64,000 bases of DNA from Adiantum capillus-veneris (lineage: Eukaryota > Streptophyta > Polypodiopsida > Polypodiales > Pteridaceae): NCBI GenBank assembly GCA_014529385.2, contig CM043956.1, positions 87,287,721 to 87,351,720 of the forward strand, read 5' to 3'. Of the stretch, positions 25,340 to 34,068 are shown in pieces. The number at the start of each line of letters is the position of its first letter. Position 1 is the stretch's first letter. Both the position numbers and the translations under genes were made by a program. The notes below the pieces were generated by a model that did not search any database, was not told the DNA's origin, and saw nothing but the letters and a program-made list of their open reading frames with translations.

Positions 25340-25565
<226 letters not shown>

Positions 25566-25881
25566 GTCACACACAATTGCGAGTTTTTTTTGGGCAAGAT
25601 AGTTGCTCAAAGCAGTTTATTTGGGGACATGAGGGAGATGCTAGGATGGATACATATCTACCAAGATGCCTAAGATGGGTTTTGGGCAAGAGTGCTACTT
25701 AGAGTGGTTGATTTGGGGTGCAAGGGAGCTACTGTGGAGATGGAAATGAAGCTACTTCGAAGCTTGAGATGGAGGCGGACATGGGGTTTGACGGGACAAG
25801 TACGCACAACAACATGTCAAGTGGAGTTATTTAGGAGACGAAGGAGGTGGCTTCACTGATGGAGAGAGAGAGAGAGAGAGA

Positions 25882-25938
25882 CATTAGGGGAGTTTTGAGG
25901 TCATTTTTGTGCCTTTTAGCGTGTAGAGAGAGAGTGGT
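25882..25938 (+). repeat. Left terminal inverted repeat
   Basis: Begins CATTAGGGGAGTTTTGAGG and ends in TAGAGAGAGA. It pairs with 33331-33385 on the opposite strand. Most differences lie in the AGCG/GAATA segment before the GA motif. Confidence 0.85.
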
Positions 25939-26261
25939 CTCAACCAATGGTTGAAGAGCTTCCGTTACGGAACCTCTATTTTTGAAAACTCACAAAAAAA
26001 GCAAATAGTCTATCTTTACCGCAACTTTGAGCTGGTAAATAGCAATGTAAACAAGTAAAAGTGCAAAGGCATTTAATAGCTGTCGCTTTTAGAAAGACGT
26101 ACTTCTCATATTATATTGTTTTCATTTTGCACGTTGCCATCATAAAACAACGTTTGGATTATATCTCATGATCTTTTCCAGTTTTGAACCGTTTTTTGCA
26201 CATTCTGCTTATTCTTCTCTTGAACTCAGACTAGACTTCTCTGCTCATTTCTTTTTTCACC

Positions 26262-26936
26262 ATGGAATCTTCATCACGATCAAAACGACCAAGAACTTCC
26301 ATTGAAGCCATTATCACTTACAACACGACTGATCAAAATGGACAGAGTAGAATTTCTATATTCATGCCCATTGTAGTTTCTATAGACTTTAGACTCAGAA
26401 AATCTAGAACAATGTTTTCAGTGAAGACTTTAGACTCAGCAAATGTACTTGAATTTGTGGATGAGGGTTGGAACACCAAAACAGTGAATGGAATCACTTG
26501 TTATGTGCAAGCTGGCTCAATTGCTTGCAAATACATGATAGGGACACAAAACTTCATTATGTCATTTTATTACTGAAGATGGCACTATGTTGGTGGTCAG
26601 CTAACTCCACTTGATCAAGACATGGAGGACTTCATTGACAGCCCAATAGAAGACATTGATATATGGGTAAACAATGAGCATCTGTCAATTGTAAAGATAA
26701 GAGGCATGTGTAGCTTACAACAATTGAGATTGGACCTGCAAAATGATGAAATTGAACTGCCCACAACATTCTGCTTTCAAGTAAATGGTAGAAAGGTAAC
26801 TATTATGCCTAAAAGTCTCTTGTTCTCTTATTGGTTCTTTATTTAACTTTGACTATTTTTGTAGGTATCAAAAAGGAATGAAAACAGGCTACAGTGCAAG
26901 GACATCTTGGATGGCATTGTACATTTGGTGCCTTAA
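26262..26936 (+). pseudogene. Gene A: small unknown protein, possible ubiquitin-like fold
   Basis: Two exons can be read: 26262-26796 and 26865-26936, with intron AAG/GTAACT...TTGTAG/GTA, phase 0. The product would be about 202 residues. It starts MESSSRSKRPRTSIEAI, a basic start like a nuclear localisation signal. The C-terminal half has alternating short strands and one helix: DIWVNNEHLSIVKIRG, then SLQQLRLDL, then LPTTFCFQVNGRK. That pattern looks like a beta-grasp (ubiquitin/PB1/doublecortin-like) domain, but this is a fold impression, not a family match. One in-frame TGA at 26574-26576 interrupts it (a CGA-to-TGA change would explain it). It converges on gene B, with about 300 bp of AT-rich sequence between them. 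Function unknown; a ubiquitin-like partner for the Ulp1 protease is a hypothesis. Confidence 0.5.
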
Positions 26937-27244
26937 ACATCCTTCAAGGCAATTTTGTAACACATGCCCTGCGAGGATATTATTTTGTATCACATGACCT
27001 ACAAGGATCTTATTTTTTATCACATGATTTAAAAGGATTTTTATTTTGTTATTGAAATGCAACTTTTTCAAACATCCAATGATTTGATTTTGTAACAGAG
27101 TCTTAAAACAAGTATTCAATTTCAAATATTTGCACTTACATACAAGGGTCCATACAAGGGCCAATTGGTTACAAGTGGGCTATAGAATAGACAATTGGAT
27201 ACAATAGAGAACTGAGAAGCTTGATACAAGTGGGCTACAATAAG
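26937..27244. terminator. AT-rich 3' region shared by convergent genes A and B
   Basis: Contains a roughly 30-bp motif repeated three times at about 26970-27055 (aaggat.ttattttgtatcacatga and variants). Probably the two 3' UTRs; no poly(A) signal can be assigned with certainty. Confidence 0.4.
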
Positions 27245-29319
27245 CTAGAATAGTTTTTTGGCAGGAGTTTTCCTGTCCCTAGGGGACTTCCTTAATGGGG
27301 TTGGTGCTTTTGCAGGAGATTTTCTTTTTGAAGTGGGCTCTTTTGTCCTGGGAGATTTTCTTTTTGAAGTGGGCTTGACTGGAGGGCTTGAAGGCTGCTT
27401 CCTCTTTCTCTTATCATCCATCTCTTCACTTGCCTTTTCCTGATCACCACTCTCTTCTTCATCTTCCAGCTTTGCTTTCCCCTTCTCTTCAACATCATCA
27501 TCTTCAAATACCTCTTGCAGTTCTCCATTTGCTTCAATCATATACTTGATAATCCTTGCTCTTGTCAACCATAGCACTCTCTGTTGATCTATACAAGGCA
27601 ATAGAAAGCAAGTTTTAGGAAAAATAAAATGAGAAAAAATACAGCTGGCAAATATGAAATATGCTATACTTCTATATCCCGATTGTCATTGCAGTATATG
27701 AAGTCCAAGAGGAGCTTGGCATTTGTCAATACCCCCCATCCACATGAATGGCTTTCAGGCTGGATTGGAACCTGCAATTCATTACATGTATTTTTGGGAA
27801 AAAATCTTTGAGGATAATCCATTGAAGTGAAAAAAGCATAAAGAATTCCAACCTTCACCACTACAAAATGGATGTCATTCAGCATCTATAAATCTTATAG
27901 TAGCACTATCCAAAATTCTTTATAAATGAGGTTCTGCTTTACTAAAAGTATGTGCTTATGGTTTACAAAATGGGTCTGCTGCTATACTTACAATTTTGCT
28001 TGACCATGTACTCCAGCAAGAGAATTGACAAAGTAGCATTTTCTTTTCACAATGTCAATTGCAATTAAACTCCAATGTGAGCTATAAAAACAAGCCTCAG
28101 TTAGCCTTCTAACGTGAATTAGCAAATTCTCTTCACAAGGTGTAGGTAGAAAACTTACCTCTCATGATAAGGAATCAAGAAAAATTCACAGATTTCCAAG
28201 TCCACATGAGTCAACCACTTTGTGAGCTCTCTAATGTTTGTCTCTGTCCTGAGAAATTGGGAGATAGCAGGGTCTAAAATCTCCACCTTTTGTTGAAGGT
28301 CTGGCTCATATGAATGCATCATTAACCTGGTAAAGAGTTCTTGTTATATAAAGAGTTCTTGCTATAAACAAAAATACAGAGGAAAACAAAAACAACCTAA
28401 GGCATGTGATAAGGAGTGGAGAATTCATCTCCTTGGTCCAGTCCTTGAGAATTTCCAAGGTCTCAGAGTCAAGTGAATTGTAATCCTCCCTAGGATCCTC
28501 CCCACTGAATAGAGTGACAACAAAACCAGTAGGATTGACACTCCTCAAGAGGGGCACTGGCTGAGGTTCCAACAGGTCAAGCTCCTTTCTCTCTGCAATT
28601 TCCTTGTCTTACTTGGCTCTCTTTTTCCTTTCCTTTTCCTCTTCTTCAGTAATATCAAAAACTCCTACTTCAGGCTCCTTGGGCTTCCTCCATGGAGGAA
28701 TGTTGAGAATATTGAATGCCTTTATATCATGCATAGGGACAGGCTCCAAAATTTTTGAAAACCTGTATGTCAGCCTCCTAAGAGTGATCATGTCTTTGTC
28801 CATCAGAGTAACCCTATGGGCATGAGCTGCACAAATATAGGCATCTTGGAAAATCTCAATCATAAAGTCCTCAAAAGCCTCCTGGATACATGCCAATGCA
28901 GTACTAGTCCACCTCATGGAAATCTTATACTCCTCTACAACTTGTCTGCACAGTCTCTGGAAGGGCAGTTTGGGAATTGCAAGATTGATGGCCTTTATGG
29001 CCTTCCTTATCTCTCTTAGACATTTGACCCCCTACTTGAACTTTCTCTTTGTAAAGAGAGGCTTAAGCTGCACAGGCTTGGAAGCTTTCCTATGATGTGT
29101 ATCTTTCCTTTTGCTTGTTTTAGGGTCGGGTAGAGAAGAATCCTTCCTATGAGATTTGGTCTTCTTTGTGCCAGCAGAGGTTGGTTTGCCAGGATCTTTA
29201 GAAGTGGATGGTTGGTTTGGTAAAGTACTAGCTGAAGCTTTGCTAGGCTTAGGAATCTCTTCTTCATCTTTGGATAGAGGCTCATCAACTTTCCTTGCAG
29301 TCTTCTTGGTCCTTGCCAT
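27245..29319 (-). pseudogene. Gene B: histone H3 - Ulp1 (C48) protease - KSP-tail fusion protein
   Basis: Minus-strand gene, about 540-560 residues. Exon 1 (29319-28397, 307 codons plus 2 nt) begins MARTKKTARKVDEP, an H3 tail start, then a Lys/Ser/Pro linker. An H3 fold at residues about 92-183 has LREIRK, KLPFQRL, SMRWTSTALACIQEA and HAHRVTLMDKD in the H3 order without gaps, about half identical to plant H3 by eye. Exon 2 (28326-28159) and exon 3 (28081-27992) enter a Ulp1/SENP domain: FFLIPYHE, then SSHWSLIAIDIVKRKCYF. Later exons (about 27885-27670) supply VPIQPESHSCGWGVL with the Gln and nucleophile Cys. The last exon (27580-27245) is a basic tail with two SKRKSP repeats. Exon 1-2 and 2-3 junctions keep the frame; the 3-4 junction does not fit cleanly. 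TAG (29032-29034) and TAA (28609-28611) interrupt exon 1. The aspartate of the Ulp1 triad appears as Asn (YFVNSL). The likely site of action is chromatin, by inference. Confidence 0.82.
28758..29043 (-). other. Histone H3 fold domain within gene B
   Basis: Residues GVKCLREIRK to RRLTYRF align with the alpha-N to alpha-3 region of canonical H3 without insertions. Loop 1 has the H3 length, unlike most CenH3 proteins, which are longer there. The signature KLPFQRL is fully conserved, and HAHRVTLMDKDMITLRR matches the alpha-2/alpha-3 signature. The TAG at 29032-29034 falls at the start of alpha-N; CAG would give an uninterrupted frame. Confidence 0.85.
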
Positions 29320-29778
29320 CTTCAAAAGGAATAGGAATGATTGTTGCACAACAAACAACAAACATTAGTAACAAACAACAAACATTTTTTTCCTATTATG
29401 ACACCCCGTGCGGGATAACCATAGCATTGGAAGTTTCCACTTTCCAAGCGGCTCGCGACCGAGTGACACCCCGTAGGCGAAATAGCAAAGCGAGGAAAAA
29501 GTTCACACATACAAAGATCGCGCACGGGGTGACGATTGTTCTTCTTGGTCCTTGCCATCTTCAAAAGGAATAGGAATGATTGCTGCACAACAAACAACAA
29601 ACATTAGTAACAAACAACAAACATTTTTTTCCTATTATGACACCCCGTGCGGGATAACCATAGCATTGGAAGTTTTCACCTTCCAAGCGGCTCGCGACCG
29701 AGTGACACCCCGTAGGCAAAATAGCAAAGCGAGGAAAAAGTTCACACATACAAAGATCGCACACGGGGTGACGGGGTG
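29301..29778. repeat. 239-bp tandem duplication covering the start of gene B and its promoter
   Basis: The segment tcttcttggtccttgccatc to acggggtgacgattgt (29301-29539) is followed by a near-identical second copy (29540-29778). Each copy contains the MARTKK start codon region, the motif caaacaacaaacatt, two GTGACACCCCGT-type motifs and an inverted one. The upstream copy of the start gives only a short decoy frame (MARTKKN, then noncoding). A few substitutions distinguish the copies, so the duplication is recent. Confidence 0.93.
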
Positions 29779-30424
29779 ACAATTGTTCCAAGTGCGGGTA
29801 AAATTGGGTTGTGAAAGCGCCGCAAGAATCGGATAATAGTGCAGCAAGAATCGGGAAAAATTGGGCAAGAATGTGCTCGATTTGAGTGCTTCTCGGGCTT
29901 GTATAGGGCGCTATGCGCAACTCCCTAGGTGCACAACTCCCTAGGCGCATACTAGCCGTTGGGCACAAACTTAGAGGCGGAAACTGCTTGGCACACCCCC
30001 CGAGGCGGCATTTTTGGCCATATAAACAACCTACCCAACCCACTTTTCCGCTCATTGTCCTTCACAAGGCTAGAAATAAAGCCTCCAAGCGACACCCCGC
30101 GACACCCCGTGCGCGAATTTTGAAAGTGTCGAGCGCTTACCCAGTGACACGCCGTAAGCGAATTTATTGAGTGCCAACTCTCTCCTCACCCTCACAGCTC
30201 GCATAGCAAGTGACACAATTTGTTGTAATTCTTTCTTGCTTGCTTAGATTTACAACTTGCATACTTGTTTGTAAACCATTATTAGTTTTTTGCATTATTA
30301 AGGAAGGGTAGTTTATTGATATATTTTAGTCATAGAAGAAATATATTTCTTAATGTCATGTCTACTTCTTAATGTCTTGATGGACTTCTCTTTTCTCTTT
30401 CTCAGACATTTGTGGATTGTCCTA
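29320..30424. promoter_or_regulatory. Shared divergent promoter region of genes B and C, with GACACCCCGT motif cluster
   Basis: About 1.1 kb between the B and C starts. It is more GC-rich than its surroundings and carries repeated motifs: GACACCCCGT or close variants near 29399, 29465, 29638, 29703, 30088, 30098 and 30143, and the inverse ACGGGGTGAC near 29524, 29762 and 29770. Near 30400-30415 a pyrimidine tract ending in cag suggests the acceptor of a leader intron before the C start at 30425. The motifs could bind an element-encoded or host factor; this is inference from their number and placement. Confidence 0.55.
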
Positions 30425-31843
30425 ATGGATACAGAGGATATGCAAGAGACCGCTGATGAGAGGCTGATGTCTTTTCTTTACAAAGTTAATGAACTTGCAA
30501 GATTTCAAAGTGTCAAAGAGATTTTTAATGATGCCTTTGAGCTTCAACTACTTGTGGATGGCTTCTCCACACAAATTAGTGAATTGATAGAGATATATAC
30601 AGCATTGACCAAAGATCACAGGCTTGATAATCTTGTTCATTTTCTTGATATATGCAAAGCAGGTAGCTTGGCAAGGACAGGTATTGCAAAGAAGTGTTCA
30701 AGCCTTCATCCAGACTGGAAAAAGATCATAAAGCCTTGCAAATTTCATGGTAATATGCATTGCCAGTTGGTAGAGTATGACCTTGGACTTATCATTTTCT
30801 TCAGTGTACTCCCAACACCAGAGGGCAAACAGATTCCAAAGCAGATTTCTCAGGCTGAGGAGGACCAGGAGGAAGAGGAGGAAGAGGAGACGGAGATGGA
30901 GTTCCATGAAGAGGAAGAGAAACTACAAAGCATTGAGACGTTGGACATTGCAAAATTTAAAGCAGAAAACATCACTAAAGTGGAGAATGTTGACATTGAG
31001 GATGAAGATGTTGATCCTTTGCATTGCACAACAACATTTTCCACATACAAAGTTAACAAAAAGGAATATGTTTTGCTGAATGACATTCAACATCTTTTTG
31101 ATCTAAGGGAAGTTTTGGCTGAGTGGGGATGTAATGACATAGGATTCATTGATTACTCTTCTTGCCGCTTAGCAGTCTTGGACACAGAGGCAGAAAATTT
31201 TATTGACAGCTCAAGTGTTGGAAAGCTTGTGCAGGACATTGTTATGAGATATGAGCAACAGGGTGTACGTTTTGAAGAGGAGTTCAATGAGATCCAAAAA
31301 AGGCTTAAAATAGAGCATATGGGAGAGGAAAAGACCAGAGATTATGAAGTTAGGGCAACTAGATCCATTGATATATGGGAACCTGCCTTTTTTGAGGAGG
31401 ATGAGTCTCCTAAGGTATGTTTATGACCATTTTGCTTTGTCTAATTAATGTGCCAAACAATTAACCAAGACATATTTTTGCAGATTGAAATACTGGACAC
31501 AGACAAATTCCTTGGCAGGGGGAAGGGTTCCAGACCATTAAATTTAGGAAGGAACCAGAGCTTGGGACACTTTATTGGGAAGCTCAACAAAGAGACTGTC
31601 ATTATATTCCATAACAAGTTTACAAGAGAACCATTGCTGCCAATGCTTGCAATTAAAGCACTTGCAAAGGTTGTTGGTTCATATCAGCTTCCTCCAGGGT
31701 TAGAGAAGTTAATATTGGTGGAAAAGGAGGAAGCCATCAGAATTTTTGGATTCTTCCCTGGACTTATTGGTTCTAGAGCTGGTTATTTTGCCACAATGGC
31801 ATCCTATGTGCTTGCCCACATCCTATGGGACCTCATTTCTTGA
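30425..31843 (+). CDS. Gene C: unknown 449-residue protein of the TIR element
   Basis: Two exons with perfect GT-AG borders: 30425-31414 (330 codons) and 31484-31843 (119 codons plus stop); intron CCTAAG/GTATGT...TTTGCAG/ATT, phase 0. The start MDTEDMQETADE is chosen because an intron-like pyrimidine tract lies just upstream. Residues about 1-140 look globular and helical (KEIFNDAFELQLLVDGF). An acidic run EEDQEEEEEEETEMEF follows near residue 140-160, then a second globular part (DIQHLFDLREVLAEWG) and a C-terminal region with IGKLNKETVIIFHNK and GLIGSRAGYFATMASYVL. No stop interrupts it, unlike its neighbours. I recognise no family. Its size and lack of damage make it a candidate for the element's core protein (recombinase, replication or structural). 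Confidence 0.65.
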
Positions 31844-33057
31844 TGTACCTTCAAGACCATGATCTTTGATGGCATTGTGGAGAGCTTTCCACTGGTTATA
31901 CTTCACATTGGATGAACCCTTCTTGGCATTTACCTTTCCTAGTTTGCCATGAAACCCTAGGAAAGCTCTGGCCTTCACACCACCAACAAAGACCTTTCTA
32001 GGCACATTGTTTCCATTTGAAGATCTCTTCAGGTCTGTTTCAATCTTAACCTTATTGAGTTCACATTTCTAAACAGCTTGCTATAACCATCTCTGCTGAT
32101 GCCTACCTTATCCATAGTATATTGCACATCCTCCTTGTCCAAGCAAGAGCTCTACAAAAATCCCTCAATGCATTGCTCCTTTGCCTTGTTAAACTTCTTC
32201 TCTGTGAAAATCTTTTTGGCAACCTTGGGAGGTAAAACATCACAATAATGTTTAGCTGCCATTTCCATGTTTGATGCAGAGTTTGGTTGTAGCAAAGTCC
32301 TAAATCAAAAGGTACAAAATTAACTGATTATTGATCTTGTACAAATGACACCAACAAAATAAACAAACAGTGATCAACTAAATTAAATCATTTAATAAAG
32401 AACAACTGCAATAGGGTCTTAATAACAACCTAACAAAAAGATTAACAACCTAACAAAGAAAAGTAACCTACGCATATTAACAAAGAAAAGTAACCTAAGC
32501 ATATTAACAAAGAATAGTAGAAACTTAACAATATAAAATAAGCATATATACCTTGCTGCTCTGATTCTCCTGCTGCAACCTCCTCCACCACGTCTCAAGG
32601 CTTCAATGTTCTTTGACTTCTTTTCTCTTTGTCTGTTTCCTAACATTGTATTCTTTCTTCTAGCTTGTTTGAGCTGAGTTTGTAGCTTTTCGTTGCTCTC
32701 TTTACATTCCTCAAGCTGTTGTTTAAGAGTATTTATCATTTGTTTGGCCAAATGATCTTCTAACTTAAGAATATCTCTCTCTACCGCAAGACTCTGTGTA
32801 TAACCCAACAACCCTCTTTGACCATCACCCACAAATTTTATCAAAGATGAACAATTTGATAATGGGGGAGTGCTCTTTGTCATTGGGTCCACTGGATACA
32901 ATCTTCCATCAGTCCAGAGATCAATGTGTTTTTTTTAATCTTGCCGCATTGCTTCAAATATGGACGAGGACACCTCTGCACATTTGTTTCTCTTGCGCAC
33001 TGGACAATATTCTTCATTTAGCTCAATGTGTAGATGGTATAAGCTTCTCTTCTCCAT
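31823..33057 (-). pseudogene. Gene D: unknown coiled-coil protein of the TIR element
   Basis: Minus-strand gene with exon 1 at 33057-32552 and exon 2 at 32299-31823; intron CAAG/GTATAT...TTTAG/GACT keeps the frame. It starts MEKRSLYHLHIELNEEY. The middle of exon 1 is a coiled coil (LEDHLAKQMINTLKQQLEE, then NEKLQTQLKQARRK) followed by a basic RRGGGGCSRRIRAA linker. Exon 2 has LPPKVAKKIFTEKKF, DKEDVQYTMDKVGISRDGY and KVFVGGVKARAFLGFHGK. In-frame TAA (32936-32938) and TAG (32152-32154), plus one frame slip near 32075, break this copy. The 3' end overlaps gene C's end by about 20 bp on the opposite strand. The exon 2 layout (helical bundle with an ISRDGY motif) recalls DNA-binding regions of large eukaryotic transposon proteins, but I cannot place it in a family. 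Confidence 0.5.
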
Positions 33058-33330
33058 GGAAGTCTATTAACAGTATTTGTTAGAGATAGTACTATAGAGA
33101 AAAGCTCTGCAGATACGAGGAAGAAGACGACACAGAAAAGGTTTGTTTCAGCAAGTGAAATTTTGAATTTTGGGCCAGAACTGACGTTTTCGTTAGTTTT
33201 GGAGGGAGTATTTTTTAGAATACTAAAGATCCTAGAAAGATTTGACAATGACATGTTTCCGCGGAGGTAAAAAGGACGCAAACTCACCTTTTTACAAACA
33301 TTTCACTATTTTTTTAAATAAAGTATATAT

Positions 33331-33381
33331 TCTCTCTCTACATATTCTTACAGGGCACAAAAGTGACCTCAAAATTCCCCT

Positions 33382-33385
<4 letters not shown>
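33331..33385 (-). repeat. Right terminal inverted repeat
   Basis: On the minus strand this reads CATTAGGGGAATTTTGAGG, then TCACTTTTGTGCCCTG, and ends TAGAGAGAGA. It is the inverted partner of 25882-25938. Confidence 0.85.
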
Positions 33386-33416
<31 letters not shown>

Positions 33417-33634
33417 GCCACCGATGGAGTGCAAACAGTGTGACATCGAGAGAGACTCGAACTCTGCCATGCCATCTCTACCCATGCATGTCACTGGTGC
33501 AAATGTTCCTTCCTAATGGTTATTTAGTGTGTGCCAATAGGTGGGAAAGGTGAAGGTCAGTTGCGGATTGATTGAGTAAATAAAGTTGGGAAGACAAGTT
33601 TCTTACATTGTATAGCATGTGTCTTGGGAAGCGC

Positions 33635-33965
<331 letters not shown>

Positions 33966-33980
33966 ACCTCCCACTTAAAG
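33966..33980 (-). other. Polypurine tract
   Basis: Minus-strand CTTTAAGTGGGAGGT directly abuts the LTR start TGTTGGGG, the usual copia arrangement for plus-strand DNA priming. Confidence 0.85.
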
Positions 33981-34068
33981 TCCAATGTGGTACTTTAAGT
34001 GTGAGAGAAGCTACTATACAAGCTAATATACAAGAGATGTAGAGAAGTGATGTACTACCCTACACCTA

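Larger units (their letters stand above)
25882..33385. mobile_element. 7.5-kb TIR DNA element carrying four genes, including an H3-Ulp1 fusion
   Basis: The left end reads CATTAGGGGAGTTTTGAGG and the inverted right end CATTAGGGGAATTTTGAGG. The match continues inward (TCA.TTTTGTGCC..T..A) to a shared TAGAGAGAGA, about 55 bp with few differences. Farther in, both ends have a short palindrome (ttccgttacggaa on the left, ttccgcgga on the right). Inside lie two pairs of genes: A(+)/B(-) convergent and C(+)/D(-) convergent, with B and C divergent. All four have or appear to have GT-AG introns. I recognise no DDE transposase, so the superfamily is unassigned. Ulp1-type proteases are carried by several plant DNA transposon groups (Mutator-like Kaonashi, CACTA), which supports a transposon identity. 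In-frame stops suggest an inactive copy. Confidence 0.78.
25861..33414. other. GA-tract target flanking the TIR element on both sides
   Basis: Immediately left of the element is an AG tract (25863-25881), and immediately right is a GA tract (33386-33414), in the same orientation. The last bases on the left (gagagaga) equal the first bases on the right, so a target duplication of any even length is compatible. Its exact size cannot be read because the target itself is repetitive. Confidence 0.6.

Noticed and set aside
28758-29319. Ordinary host histone H3 gene or CenH3
   Set aside because: The frame continues into a Ulp1 domain, the tail is twice the normal length, introns are present and the gene lies between TIRs. 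Loop 1 has the length of normal H3, not the longer form usual in CenH3.
29322-29600. Separate short gene starting MARTKKNN
   Set aside because: It is the duplicated start of gene B running into promoter sequence.
29399-30160. CRISPR-like array of GACACCCCGT motifs
   Set aside because: The motifs are short, irregularly spaced and in both orientations; eukaryotic context.
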